From: Prototheca cutis
Taxonomy: Eukaryota > Chlorophyta > Trebouxiophyceae > Chlorellales > Chlorellaceae
NCBI GenBank assembly: GCA_002897115.2
Contig: BCIH01000009.1
Coordinates: 353,211 to 417,210 of the forward strand
DNA: 64,000 nt
Direction: 5' to 3'
The position numbers and the translations under genes were made by a program. Positions 51,823 to 63,558 of the stretch are shown piece by piece. Every line of letters begins with the position of its first letter. The stretch's first letter is position 1. The notes below the pieces were generated by a model. That model was not told the DNA's origin. It was given only the letters and a program-made list of their open reading frames with translations, and did not search any database.

Positions 51823-54800
51823 ATGCTGCACTCCAAGACTTTCCTGAAAAAGACCAAGCGGGGTCAGATTATGAAGGTGGGATAGCACGGCTGGGAGCAT
51901 GCCTGGCGGCAAGCTGAGGGAATGGGCTGCGCTCTTGACAATACCGGCTGGTCCTTCAGGCAGACAGGCTGCAGTCCGTGTGCACGCTGCTGCTGGCTTG
52001 GTGCGGTTACATGCACATGATGTCTCACTGGGCACGAAGAGCCTGCCACATACCCTGGTGCGCCTGCCTTCACCCTGGTTTGCCGCCTTCCCCACTGCGC
52101 AGGTGGTGAGGGAACACTACCTGCGAGAGGACATCTATTCTGGCAGCCCATTGGACCCGGAGTGTGACCCCTCGGCCTACACGCTGAGCCCTGATGCCGA
52201 CCGCTACATTGTCATCGACACCAACGTGGCACTACACCAGGTGTGCTGGTTCTGTGCAGGTCGTGGGTTGGATTAGTCGGGCGGGATGGGCAGCTGAACG
52301 GGTGGCTGTGGCAGTGCAAGATGGCTGGTGCTGCCCCCGACCAACAAAGGGCTCCTTACCAAGCAATGGCAGGGAGTTTGAGGACATGCACGGTATTATT
52401 ACTGGTAACATTCCTCACAATTAGAACACTCTGGATGTACTCCCACAGATGGATTTGCTGGAGCATGCTGCCGTGACGGATGTCGTCGTGCCAGCGGTTG
52501 TGCTGGAGGAAGTCCGGGCTCGGAATCAATCCGTGTTTCAGCGGCTCAAGGCACTGACTACAAACGGTGCAAAGCGGTTTTACGTCTTTGCCAACGAAAA
52601 CCACAAGTACGTGGCTTGCCTGTTTTGGGGGGGGGGTTTTGCCGCAGGATGTGTTTCTCTCGGGGAGGCAAAACACATGGTTCCTCCCGGGTGCCTTTGC
52701 GCGCCCTGGTGGGGGGGATCACCTGATGACCCCAGCCTGTCTCCCTATCATCCATCCACACGCTGCAGGGACACGTACGTCAAGCAGGAGGCCGGGGAGT
52801 CACCCAATGACCGCAACGACCGTGCCATTCGCCGGACAGCCGAGTGGTACGCGCAGCGGCTTCCTGACAAGCCCATCCTGCTCCTGACAGACGATGCCGC
52901 CAACAGGGTCAAAGCCACGGAGGCCGGCCTCACAGCTAAAAGCTGCATCGTGAGTGGACCTTGAGGAAGGTGTTTGCGGGTCTGTTGGCATCGGTGGATT
53001 GGCAGGTCTGCTGACTTTGCATGCGCATTCAATAACGGCGGGTAGTAGGTGAACTCCTCCCCCTGCCCAATGCCCCGATGTTGTCGCCGGAGCTGCTCTG
53101 CATGCTCGTAACTCGAGAGTGATTGGAAGCGTGCAGCAAACTTCCCTGAACAAACACGCTGACAACTGGGTGACACAACCGTCAACCCAGGAGTATGCTC
53201 GGATGCGGGAGGACGTCCCGGAGCTGGCGGATGTTGTGAGCGCAGGATTGGCCACCGCGGCAGAGGAGAGCACAGGTGCGCAGGGTTTGGGGTGCTGGCC
53301 GGAGGGGTTGGATGCAGAGCAGCGTGTGTGGCGTGGCATGGCGGCCATGGCGGGATGGGATGCGGAGTGCGGTGGCAGGTCTAAAGGCGGCAGGAAGCTT
53401 GATGATGCCGTGACCTGACCAGGCGCCTCTCGAGAAGGGGCACACCGTGCGATGCTGGTGCTTGTGCAGCGTTGCCTAAACTTACCCTCTACCGAGCCTC
53501 CGACTCCCCCAACCAAACCTGCACAGCCCTGCGTGCTGCGGGGGGCCAGAAGAAGCGGCGGGTCTACGAGGACCACCGCCCGCTGTCCGAGGTGATGGCC
53601 GGGGTCAAATCCGGGCGCTACCACCAGGGCGCGATACGCGTGTCGCGGTTCAACCCCTGGGAGGGCTACGTCGGCTGCGAGGGCGTCGACGGGGACATCC
53701 TGCTCAGCGGCCGAACCGCACTCAACCGTGCCTTTGACGGCGACGTCGTCGCTGGTGAGTAGGGGTTGGTTAGTCAGCTGAGTGGTCTGTTGTGGGATCT
53801 TGTTTTTGGTTACAAGGGTTGCGCTCGCATTGGAGGGAGTGTGCCACGCAGGAACGAATGCGTGACGTGTGCAGGGTTTCAGTGCGGGCTTCCAAGGGAG
53901 AGAGTGTCGTTCATTCAGGCAGGGACATTCTGAAGAGCATTGCAAGTTGTGGGCCCCACCTCGGCCAACAAAGCCTGCGCGTCACCGATACCAGCCCCCA
54001 TTCTTCTGCAGTGGAGCTTCTGCCCGAGGAGCAGTGGCGCGGGGCATCGGCCCGTCTGCCGACCGCGGCGGAGCTGGACCAGGCCGCAAGCGAGGAGGAA
54101 AGCGCGGAATCCGGCGCCGATGGGGTGCGTGTGGTTGCAGTGGAGACGGCCGACGAGGTGCCTGATCGGGAGCTGGAGGGCGGGACCAAGCTCCCCACGG
54201 GCCGCGTGGTCGGCATCATCAAGCGCAACTGGCGCAGCCGGGGGTACGCCGCCGCCCTGCTCCCACCAAAGGACGGCCGGGCTGCTGTTGCAAGCGGCGC
54301 GACGGTGTCAATACTCGTCTGCCCCGTCGAGCGGAGGTACCCTTTCATCCGCATCCATACCCGCCAGGCGGCGACGCTGGCCGACAAGCGCATCGTCGTG
54401 GCGCTGGATGGCTGGGAAGCGGACTCACTGTACCCGACTGGGCACTATGTCCGCACGTTGGGCACCATCGGCGACCGCGAGACCGAGACAGAGGTGTTGC
54501 TGCTCGAGAACGACATCAACACCGACCCTTTCACGCCCGCGGTCCACGCCTGTGTGCCGCATTTGCCCTGGAGCGTGACTGACTCAGACCGCGCCGACGC
54601 TTCCCGTGTCGATCTTCGCCACCTGCCCGTCTGCTCCGTCGATCCGCCGGGGTGCAAGGACATTGACGACGCGCTCCACGTTCGCAAGTTGGAAAATGGA
54701 AACTTGGAATTGGGCGTCCACATCGCCGACGTCACCCATTTCCTCAAGCCCGACACCGCTATGGACGAGGAGGCCATGCGCAGGTGCGCGTGGGGGGGGG

Positions 54801-56707
54801 GGGGGGGGGCATGTTGGCAGCGTTTGTTCTGGACATGTATCCTTGTGCGGAGTGTCAAGGAAGGGAGAGCACCCCCACCCCAGCAACACCACCGCCATGC
54901 TGATGACTCCCTCCCTTCCTCCCAAGCTGACGCAAAGTTTACCCCAAACCCAAATGCTACTGTACGCAGGGCGACGACGGTGTACCTTGTCCAGCGCCGG
55001 ATTGACATGCTGCCCAAGCCGCTGACCGAGGACATTTGCTCGCTGCGGGCGGATGTGGAGCGTCTGGCCTTTTCCGTGCTGTGGGAGGTCACTTCCGACG
55101 CCCAGGTTTGGCTGTCGTTGGGCCGATTGATTGCTCTGGTGTGGATGGCACGTATGATGGCTCCAGGCGGCGGCAGCGGTCCTTTCAAGGCTGTCGCCTG
55201 GCCATGAGATGCATGCACGCCCTTTTCATACATGTGTTCAGAGTTCCCACATAATACCTCCAATTGCCTCTCATCCCCTCCCCTCCCAACAACCGCCACA
55301 ACAGATTGTGTCGACCCAGTTCACAAAGAGTATCATCCGGAGTCGGGCGGCGCTGACGTACGCCGAGGCGCAGACGCGGATGGAGGACCCTCGCATGACG
55401 GACGAGATCACGAGCTCCCTGCGTGAGATGAACCGCCTTGCCAAACTGCTTCGGCAGCAGCGGACGGACCGCGGCGCGCTGAGCCTGGCGTCGCCCGAGG
55501 TCAAATTTGAAATTGATACCGAGACGCACGACCCGCTGGACGTGGGCATGTACCAAGTCCGGGAGGCCAACCAGATGGTGGAGGAGATGATGCTGCTGGC
55601 AAACTGCTCCGTTGCCGCTGCCACACTGGCCTCGTTCCCGGCCTGCGCCCTGCTGCGACACCACGCCACGCCGCCTCCCCGCCAGTTCCAACCCCTGCTC
55701 AAGGCCGCTGCCGCCACAGGGTTCTCCATCGATGTCTCCTCCAACAAGGTGCATTTGGCTTTGTCGCCTCGTGTTGGCCGAGGCAGGAAGTTTTTTGATT
55801 GACCAAATATGATTGGGTTGTGATGTGCATGGTTGATTGGGTGGTCCAGGTGATGTGCATGGTTGATTGGGTGGTCCAGGTGATGTGCGGAACCTGCTGC
55901 TGCTGTGCCGCCGCGCCTGTTCGTTGCTATCCCCTCGGCAACTGGGATGATGACGCTGGGGTTTGTAGAAATCAACCACCATTACCATCGCCATGACTAA
56001 ACCCAAACAAAAACAATGTATAGGCCCTGGCCGCGAGCTTGGACAAGGCGGTGCGCCCATCGGATCCGTACTTTTCCAAACTCATCCGGATCATGGCAAC
56101 GCGGTGCATGACCACGGCACTGTATTTCTCCTCGGGCGAGGCGTCAGAGCCTGAGTACTATCACTACGGCCTGGCCGCGCCTATCTACACCCACTTCACC
56201 TCCCCCATCCGGCGCTACGCCGACGTGGTGGTGCACCGTGTGCTCATGGCCACGCTGGGCCTGGCGCCCCTGCCGGCGTCGATGCGCGACCGGGCCCGGA
56301 CGGCAGCCACGGTGGACAACCTCAACCTCCGCCACCGCAACGCGCAGATGGCGGGGCGGGCGAGCGTCGAGCTCCACACCCTCATCTTCTTTAGAGGGAA
56401 GACGGTGCTCGCCGACGCCCGCGTGGTCAAAGTCCGTGCAAACGGTATGCTGGTCTTTGTGCCGAAATACGGCATTGAGGGCCCCGTGCACTGGGGCGAC
56501 GTCGATGACGGCAAGAACCCCGCCAACAATCTGGTCTACGACGAGGAGAAGCAGCAAGTGGCGGCGGCAGACGGCTCGCTGGCCTTTACCATTTTTGACC
56601 CGTGCGCCGTCGCCATCTCTGTGGAAGAAGGGTTTGCCAACCGCCGCACGCTGCGGCTGCGTCTTGTGGACCGGAGCAGTCTGCCCGAGGCCGACCGCAT
56701 GGGCTGA
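51823..56707 (+). CDS. DIS3: Exosome catalytic subunit DIS3/RRP44 (3'-5' exoribonuclease and endonuclease)
   Basis: Processive nuclease of the RNA exosome. ATG 51823 (MLHSKTFLKKTKRGQIMK). About ten exons: 51823-51876, 52103-about 52240, about 52450-52605, about 52769-52948, about 53190-53276, about 53545-53752, about 54012-54783, about 54969-55107, about 55304-55748 and about 56024-56707. The PIN domain shows YIVIDTNVALHQ, NDRNDRAIRRTAEWYAQ and ILLLTDDAANRVKATEAGL, so its acidic endonuclease residues appear intact. Cold-shock domains follow (GAIRVSRFNPWEGYV; GRVVGIIKRNWRSRGYAA). The RNB domain has DPPGCKDIDDALHV with all four catalytic Asp positions. Near the end, YTHFTSPIRRYADVVVHRVL is diagnostic. 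An S1-like end domain (TVLADARVVKVRANGMLVFV) closes it. Location is nuclear/cytoplasmic exosome by family knowledge. Confidence 0.95.
55815..55890. repeat. 30-base tandem repeat in a DIS3 intron
   Basis: Two full copies and a partial third of a unit beginning TGATGTGCATGGTTGATTGG and ending GTGGTCCAGG, in the intron between the last two RNB exons. The copies are identical, so the duplication is recent. Confidence 0.9.
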
Positions 56708-57027
56708 ATTGTCATAGGAGAATTCCTCCATGCAACCTTGCCAGGTGTGCAGCCCCCCTCTTTGGTGGGTGTGCACTGGTGCCGTGCACGTAATGATGAG
56801 AAAATCGACCCCAATCAACCTGCTGTGTAATAATACGGCATCGATCACCCAAAGGGAAGGAACGGGATCGATGTGGGCTGGAACCTGTCGCTCTTTTCTT
56901 TTGGACAGCTGTGATGAACACCACCCCACCCGGCGCTCAGGAGGCCATGCCTACAACAGCAGCGTTACAAGCCCATCGGCACCCCACCAACTGAGATGGA
57001 CTCGGCGCCCCAACCGTGCTGCCATCC
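56708..57027. other. Convergent 3' region of DIS3 and NTF2
   Basis: 320 bases between the stop codons of two convergent genes. No gene seen. Confidence 0.5.
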
Positions 57028-57943
57028 TCACGCGTAGTTGAGCCGGAACAGATCTGCGGGATGGCAATCGATGCCAGACGGATGGATGGGTGTCTGTTGA
57101 TCGCCAGAATGTTCAACTCGCCTGCCCTCGCATGCATGCATTGCCACTGCCTTGAACAGCGGTCAAGCCAGATTACCCCGCAAAAACCTACCAGCTCACC
57201 ATTTGTGACGACAAAGCTGCCGTTCAGTGGTGCCAGGTGGAACGTCTGGCTAAACTTGAGCGGGTTGCTCTCGCCCTCAGTCTGTAAGGGGCGGTGGCGC
57301 ATTTCATCAGTGTACTGTTGAGGGCGATGCATGACATGACCCGAGAGCCGCATGGTGCCCATTTCGCAACATCCAGAGGTCCCCTGGCCCGTTTCCTAAG
57401 ACAAACGCCATACAACAACCAGTCCCCTCACCAGCAGCTGGCCGGTGGCGAAGACAATCACGCCGCCCGACACGGAGGGTTGGGCGTCGAGGGAGGAGAT
57501 CCGGTGTTGGCATTGCTGGAACGGCAGCGACGCCAGCTTCTGGACAATCTGCACGTTTGTTGCGCGGGTGGAAACAAGGGAAATGGCGTTGCAGCCTGAA
57601 AACAGAATGTCATGATTTCTGACTCCCCAATTCTCGACACAAACATACATTACGGGTCCATTCCAGGGACCCAATGACGTCCAAAATGACATCACCTGCT
57701 GAGCTCCCTGGAACTTTTGGCCCTCGAACGTCAGCAGGGACTGATCCTGGTACAGGCCCACCAGGTTGGCCCGGTTGGAGTCAAATGTGGCGTAGTAGTG
57801 GTCCGTGAAGGCCTGCGTAAAGTGAGAGCGTGGGCATGGAGGTCTGCGGGGGCACGGAGCGGTGGAGCCGCAGCTAGGTTCGAACGCAGGCGGGCACGCT
57901 GGCATGCGTCGCGCACCTTGGCCACAGCCTCGGGGTCCGCCAT
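57028..57943 (-). CDS. NTF2: Nuclear transport factor 2
   Basis: Small homodimeric factor that carries RanGDP into the nucleus through FG-nucleoporins. ATG 57943 (MADPEAVAK), stop TGA at 57030-57028. Five short exons, joined in frame at GT-AG borders: 57943-about 57917, about 57813-57699, about 57598-57432, about 57282-57196 and about 57051-57028. Motifs: AFTDHYYATFDSNRANLVGL, QDQSLLTFEGQKFQGAQQ, VIVFATGQLLV, FSQTFHLAPLNGSFVVTN and the classic C-terminal DLFRLNYA. Predicted length is about 125 residues, typical of the family. A head-to-head partner (LSD1-like gene) lies 379 bases away. Confidence 0.93.
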
Positions 57944-58322
57944 GGTGATGATTGATCTGGAAACTGAAAACTCCTGGGACTGGAATAAGTGTCTTTGCGT
58001 ACCCCCTGCGCTTCTTGCTATAGCCGCACACCCGCGTGTGTCTCCGCGAGATTTCGCGGATTTCCCATCTTCAGAGCCCTGAGCGATCCTTGATCTTCAA
58101 ACCCTGCATGCAGACCGATACAATGCCAGGCGAATCAGAGACTGCAGTATGCTCTCGAAACAAAATGCAAACTTTGCATGTCATCCCAGGATGTAGAATG
58201 CTATGACGGAGCGTGCGTGTGCAGGAGCGTCCTGAGAACGGCGTGGCAGTGTCGACCGGCCACCGCCACCCAGCCACCCCGGCGGCCTCATAAGCCTAGC
58301 CGTTGCGTTGCATTCTTTAGAG
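57944..58322. promoter_or_regulatory. Probable bidirectional promoter, NTF2 / LSD1-like gene
   Basis: 379 bases between divergent start codons. No known motif is claimed. Confidence 0.5.
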
Positions 58323-61300
58323 ATGGCATTTGATGCAGCAGGATACTCTGGAGGCTATGGCCTGCGGCAGAGGTTGAGTCCACAGTCTGCTGCAGCCCCT
58401 GGAGGGGATGCCACCCACCCGGCAGCTGAGGCCACAGTGGCCGTGGGCTGCCGGCCACGCACGCTGACGCGGGCCGAGCAGCTCCGCTTCTCGGCATTCA
58501 GCACGAGCTATTTGGAAGCAAGGTGGGTTTAGTTCTGGCGTTCCATGGTGTGGAGTGGAACTAGGGGATTGTGCAGGGTGCACAACAGGCGCGCTCCACA
58601 GTCTCCATTCTAGAGTAACAGGAGACGTGTGCAGCGGCAACAGCAGCAGCGGCAGCGTCCCTCTGAATACAGAGCTCAAAGCCTTTTCATAAATACTCTC
58701 GGTCTCCAGGAACCACGTGCTGATGCGGTGGCACGAGCATGTCTGCAGAAAGCTCACCGAAGCCGACTGCGTAGGTGAGTATCGAGCTTGGAACCCTTGG
58801 GGACTCCTGGAGTAAACTCTCGATGTATGTGCTCCTGATTTGAGCAATGTTGTTGTGGAGCCCAATGGTGCTGTCCTGCTGTGGTCTACTGGCACCATTC
58901 TTGGGTGCTCACAGCCACAGGAGGAGACTGCCTTTCCTGACAACATCCCATTGCAGCATCTGGGCTGGCGGCGGGACTCTCGGAGCAGCGTGTGCGGGAT
59001 GCCTTTCGATTCCTGGACAGACAAGGCCTCATTAATTTCGGGCTGCTCGACCTGAAAAAGCAGGATGCCGGAAACGGCGGCGCGGCAAGCGGTACGGCCG
59101 AGGTCTCTGAAGATGCCATCGAAGGTGCTCTGTATGAGCTCCTGGAAGGCGCGGACATGCAGGTGAACCCTAGGGATTGTGTGTGGGAAATGCTGCTGCA
59201 GTCGACTATGGATGCCTGGATGGCATTTAGAATGGTGGTCGGGCGTTGAGTTCTGTTGATAGGGCCTGCACAAATGGGCGACTCTGCAGGGGCTTGGAAC
59301 GAGCCCACAGCGGTATCATAGCTTGATTGCCAAGCGCCGCTGCAATCCTGGCCCTCTGGACTCTGCAGGAAGTCACGGAGAAGTCGCTGCGGCAGCAGGT
59401 AGGGGAGAAGCTCGGCGCCGACATGGCCCCCTACAAGAAGCTGGTCAAGTCCCTGGTGCGTAGCAGTGGTTGAGGTTCCACAATTTGCAGGGCTGCTGGA
59501 AAGCAGGCTGTGTTAGGGGGGCTGGGTTCCGGGACTGGCAACGGGGTGTTGGGGTCTGCGACTGCCTCCCAACAGGCCCAGACGCCGTCTGGTAGGTGGT
59601 ATTTCCATCTCCGGCCCTGGCAACACCGACACTCTAAACCGATAGGTGATGGGTTTTCTGGAGCGTGGTGGTCCAGACCCGGCTTTCGTGGCCCGGCAGA
59701 ACAAAGCGAAGAAACGGGCCGCCACGGCCGCAGCAGGGGCAGAGGCCGAGAAGAGAAAGGTCTTTGTCATCGGAGCCGGACCCGCTGGATTGACTGCCGC
59801 CCTGCACCTCCAGGTGACTCACTTGGACGGTTTGCTCCTTGTCATTGACGGCAGCACATGTGTGCGTGCCCCATTCACTCGCTTCCTCCATACAGTGACG
59901 CAGCAACGAAGTAAGCATTCCTGTGCCCTCCTTCACAACGATCTACAGAACCAAGGCGTGGACGTGACGGTGTTGGAGGCACGGGAACGTGTGGGCGGCC
60001 GCGTGCACTCGTTTTCTGGTGGCGGTCTTGGGGTGCCAGTGGATCTGGGTGCCTCCATCGTCACGGGGATCGCGTCGGATGTGAGCAAGGGCCTGCGTCC
60101 CGACCCTTCGGCCGTGCTGTTCCGCCAGCTGGGTATCGAGTTGAACAAGCTGGGCAAGGACCTGCCCCTGTTTGTGAGCCCCCAGCCCCTTGATGCCAAG
60201 CTTGACGCCCGGATAGAAGGGTGCGTACATGGTGGGGACTTGTGCTTTTGCGTATTATGTGGCCTGTCCGTCCCTTTTTTTGGGCAGAATGGCGGTCCAA
60301 GGTTGGGCCAATACAGCCCCCCATTCCAACCATGAACATGAAATCTGCAGGCTTCAGAACCGGCTGATGGACGATGTGGCGGCGCGGCTGGAGGCCCTGC
60401 CCGAGAAGGAAAGCGAGGCACTGAGCTACGGTGCAGCCTTGGAGCGTGCGCTGCGGCGGCGGCAGCGCCGCGGCACGCTGTTCGAGGGCGAGGGTGAAGA
60501 TGATGCTCGAAGCCGGCCATTGGGGGGAGTGGAACCTCGGGCAGAACCGGCCGCAAATGACGGTACAGTGGAGATCGTGCTTGGCACCACAGAGAACACC
60601 AGTGTCGCGGCACAGGTCGAGGCATGTGTGGACGGCATCGTGGCGCAGGTCTGCGGCGCCGACGGCGGGGTCCCTGCCGAGCCCCTGCCAGCTGCCCTGC
60701 CACCGAGCCCCGATGCCGAGCCTCAGGCGGCCGAGCCTCACGCGGCCGAGCCTCACGCGGCCGATGGAGGCCTCACGGCAGAGGAGGAAGCCATCCTGCA
60801 GTGGCACTGGGCAAACCTGGAGTACGGCTGCAGCGCCTCCCTGCACGAGGTGAGTGGGTGGGGGCGGCGTTGGCTGTGGCGAGGGTGATGATGATGATGT
60901 GTAATGATGCAGTTTTGATCTAGGGACGCACCCATGCTGCTTTGGACGAGGAAACCTCTCCCCCAATAAATACAGTGAGCTCAAACCCCCCCACCCCGAG
61001 CCACCCGCCTACGCGTCGATCAGCCCCCTCCATCCAAAACAACTTCTGACACAGATCTCGGCGGTGCACTGGAACCAGGACGAGGAGTTTGGCGGGTTTG
61101 GGGGCCCGCACGCCATGGTCCCAGGTGGCTTTGACGCTGCATTTCGGGCCGTGGCCGCCGCGCTGCGCGACGTGCGACTGGGCTGCCGCGTGCGCATCGT
61201 GCGCAGCGTGGGCGACCGGCGCGTGGCGCTGGAGCTGGAAGGGTCGAGTGAAGTACTGGAAGGAGATGCAGTGATCATCACCGTGCCGTTGGGCGTGCTC

Positions 61301-63292
61301 AAAGCCGGCGGTCTCGCCTTCCGCCCGCCGCTGCCCGACTGGAAGGCTGGCGCGGTGGCACGACTGGGGTTCGGGTGTCTGAACAAGATCGTCATGCGTT
61401 TCCCCTCCCTTTTCTGGGACCGCACGCTCGATTATTTCGGCGCGGTCCGGCCCGCGGGGGAGGCGACACGCGGAAACGCGTTTATGTTTTGGAACCTGGC
61501 GCGGCACACAGACGGTGCGCCGCTGTTGACGGCACTGGTCTCTGGCCGCGCGGCGCGGGATCTCGAACGCGAGAAGAGCGACGACGGTGCTGTGAGGGCT
61601 GCGCTGGCCGCGCTGCGAGCGCTGTTCCCGGAAGGCACGGTGCCCGAGCCCGAGGCTGCAGTTGTAACGCGCTGGGCGTCTGATCCTGACGCGCGGGGGA
61701 GCTACAGCTACGTTGCGGTCGGCGCGACGGGTGCCGACTATGACGTGCTGGCGCTGCCCGTCCGTCGCCGACTGCTTTTTGCCGGCGAGCACACTGCCCG
61801 CGCGCACCCAGACACCGTCGGCGGTGCCATGCTCAGTGGTCTGCGCGAGGCTGTCCGCGCGCTGGCGCTGCTGCAGGGTGGCGACGAAGGGGAGGAAGAA
61901 GCTGCAAACATGGTTGGCGACGAACAACGTGCGGCCAAGCGGCTTAAACGGGGTGGTGTTGGCACAGCCGGTGACGTCGAGAAGGAAGGTCGTGAATGGG
62001 AGGACTATGGTTCGGACGGGGAGGAGCTTTTGTCTGAGGCACGGGCGCTTGCACGGAACCGTGCGCTGGAGTCGGCACTGGGCGCGGACGTGGCAAAACG
62101 GATGGAGGAACAGCGTCGGCGCGAGTCGGCGCGCGACGCGCAAAGGGCGACTGCCCGGGCCCTGCTGCTTGCCGGCGCCGGCGACTGCATGCCCGTGCTG
62201 GAGATGATGCGGGACGCTGGTACCGCAGCGCAGCGTGCGAATCTTTCTTCGGGAATTGCGCAGGCCGACGACGGTGCGAAGAGAGCGTTGTCCACAAATG
62301 CTGCCTTCTTGGTCGAGCTGCGGGGGTGGTTGGACCAGGGCGCGGGCAACCCGTTGCACAGCCCTGCACTGGAAGCCGTGCTTCGTGCGCTGCGAACGCT
62401 GCCCTGGGGAACGGTGTCTGCGGAGGTTTTACAATCCACTGGCCTGTTGGAGACCGTGCGGGGGCCCGCGCTGCGGCGGCACGCCGACCCGGACGTCGCG
62501 AAGGCTGTGGCGCGGGTGCTCGAAGCCTGGAGCCCTGTGCTGGAAAGCAGCAGCGGGGGTGCTGATGCCGATGCTGCTACCGAGGCGGAGTTGGAAAGGA
62601 AGAAAAAGGTCGTGGCCATTGCTGCTGCGGTGCGGCCGGTGGAACTGGACGCCGAGGCAAAAGCTGCTCTTGAGAAGGCCCAAGCCGAAGCTGCAGCTGC
62701 TGCCGAGGCAGCTGCAGCCGCAGCGGCGGCCGTGGCGGCGCGGGTATCGCAACTGACCGATGCGACGACCGGGGGTGGCACTGATGCCATGATGCTCGAA
62801 AGCTTCGAGTCCTTCTCCCGGAAAGCCGGCGTGAGCGGCAGCCGACGGTCGAGGGCTGCCGAGGCGCCGGGACCCTCGGTGGCTGGAGACAGCGGAGAGG
62901 CCAAGCCGCGGCGGCGCGAGCCAGAGGACCTGCCCAGCCTCGTCGAGTCGCGTACGTTTGGGAGCACAGGTCGCGGTGATTCTGCTGATGGACTTGTGGG
63001 TCATGATGGGCATCGCCTGGGCAGTCTTTCCAACCAAACCTCCCCCTTGCACGCACTTGCCAACCAATGCCGCCACCAAGCCGCCCCAATAATTGCCTGC
63101 CTGTACTAATGCAGTGCTCAAGCCGATGTTCAAGTCGGGCCAGATCAGCAAGGAGCAGTACAAGCTGGTGGCACGCAAGGCCGTGGCGCGGCTCAAGCAC
63201 GAACACACCGGGGACGTGAAGCACTGGCTCGTGCCGAAGCGAAAGGCAAAGGTCCAGGACCTCATCCACAAAATCATTTCGCAAAAGCTGTG
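58323..63292 (+). CDS. LSD1: LSD1-like amine oxidase with SWIRM, DEK-C-like, TFIIS-N-like and SCAF/PHRF1-like regions
   Basis: FAD-dependent histone lysine demethylase family. ATG 58323; nine exons, among them 58323-58522, 58710-58774, 58957-59162, 59369-59455, 59646-59811, about 59947-60221, about 60350-60849, 61054-about 62968 and about 63112-63292 (TGA). Order of domains: SWIRM (NHVLMRWHEHVCRK, RVRDAFRFLDRQGLINFGLL); a DEK-C-like helical segment (SLRQQVGEKLGADMAPYKKL); the FAD fold (VFVIGAGPAGLTAALHL, VLEARERVGGRV); an acidic, AEPHA-repeat linker where the Tower would sit; HWNQDEEFGGFGGPHAMVPG; the catalytic-lysine motif FGCLNKIVMRF; and FAGEHTARAHPDTVGGAMLS. Beyond the oxidase come a TFIIS N-terminal-like helical domain (LRALRTLPWGTVSAEVLQST), an Ala/Glu helix and a C-terminal LKPMFKSGQISKEQYKLVAR module as in SCAF/PHRF1 proteins. 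This suggests coupling of demethylation to elongating polymerase II. Confidence 0.9.
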
Positions 63293-63558
63293 ATGTGCCT
63301 GTTCGCGCCCTGTAGGGGGTGCCCTGAACTGTCTGCAGTGTTCTGTAACTGGCAGAGAAAGGCCAGTGGATTTTGGGTCCCGCAAGAGTGCGCCGGAGGA
63401 AACTCCAGGGAATGACTCCGGCGGTGCATCAATAACAGGCACCAGAATGTTCCCTTGCATTTATGTCATACCTGTTTAAAGGTTGACATTGCAAGTAACC
63501 GCCGTAGTGTGGACTCGAAAGCATGGATCACTTGCATTGCTGTAGTGGTCGGGGGTGG
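63293..63558. other. Intergenic, 3' flank of the LSD1-like gene
   Basis: About 270 bases without a recognised gene. Confidence 0.5.

Noticed and set aside
53792..55207. Single 471-codon plus-strand frame taken as one exon
   Set aside because: Only about 54012-54783 and 54969-55107 match DIS3. The start, the part around the G run and the tail are introns that happen to be open.
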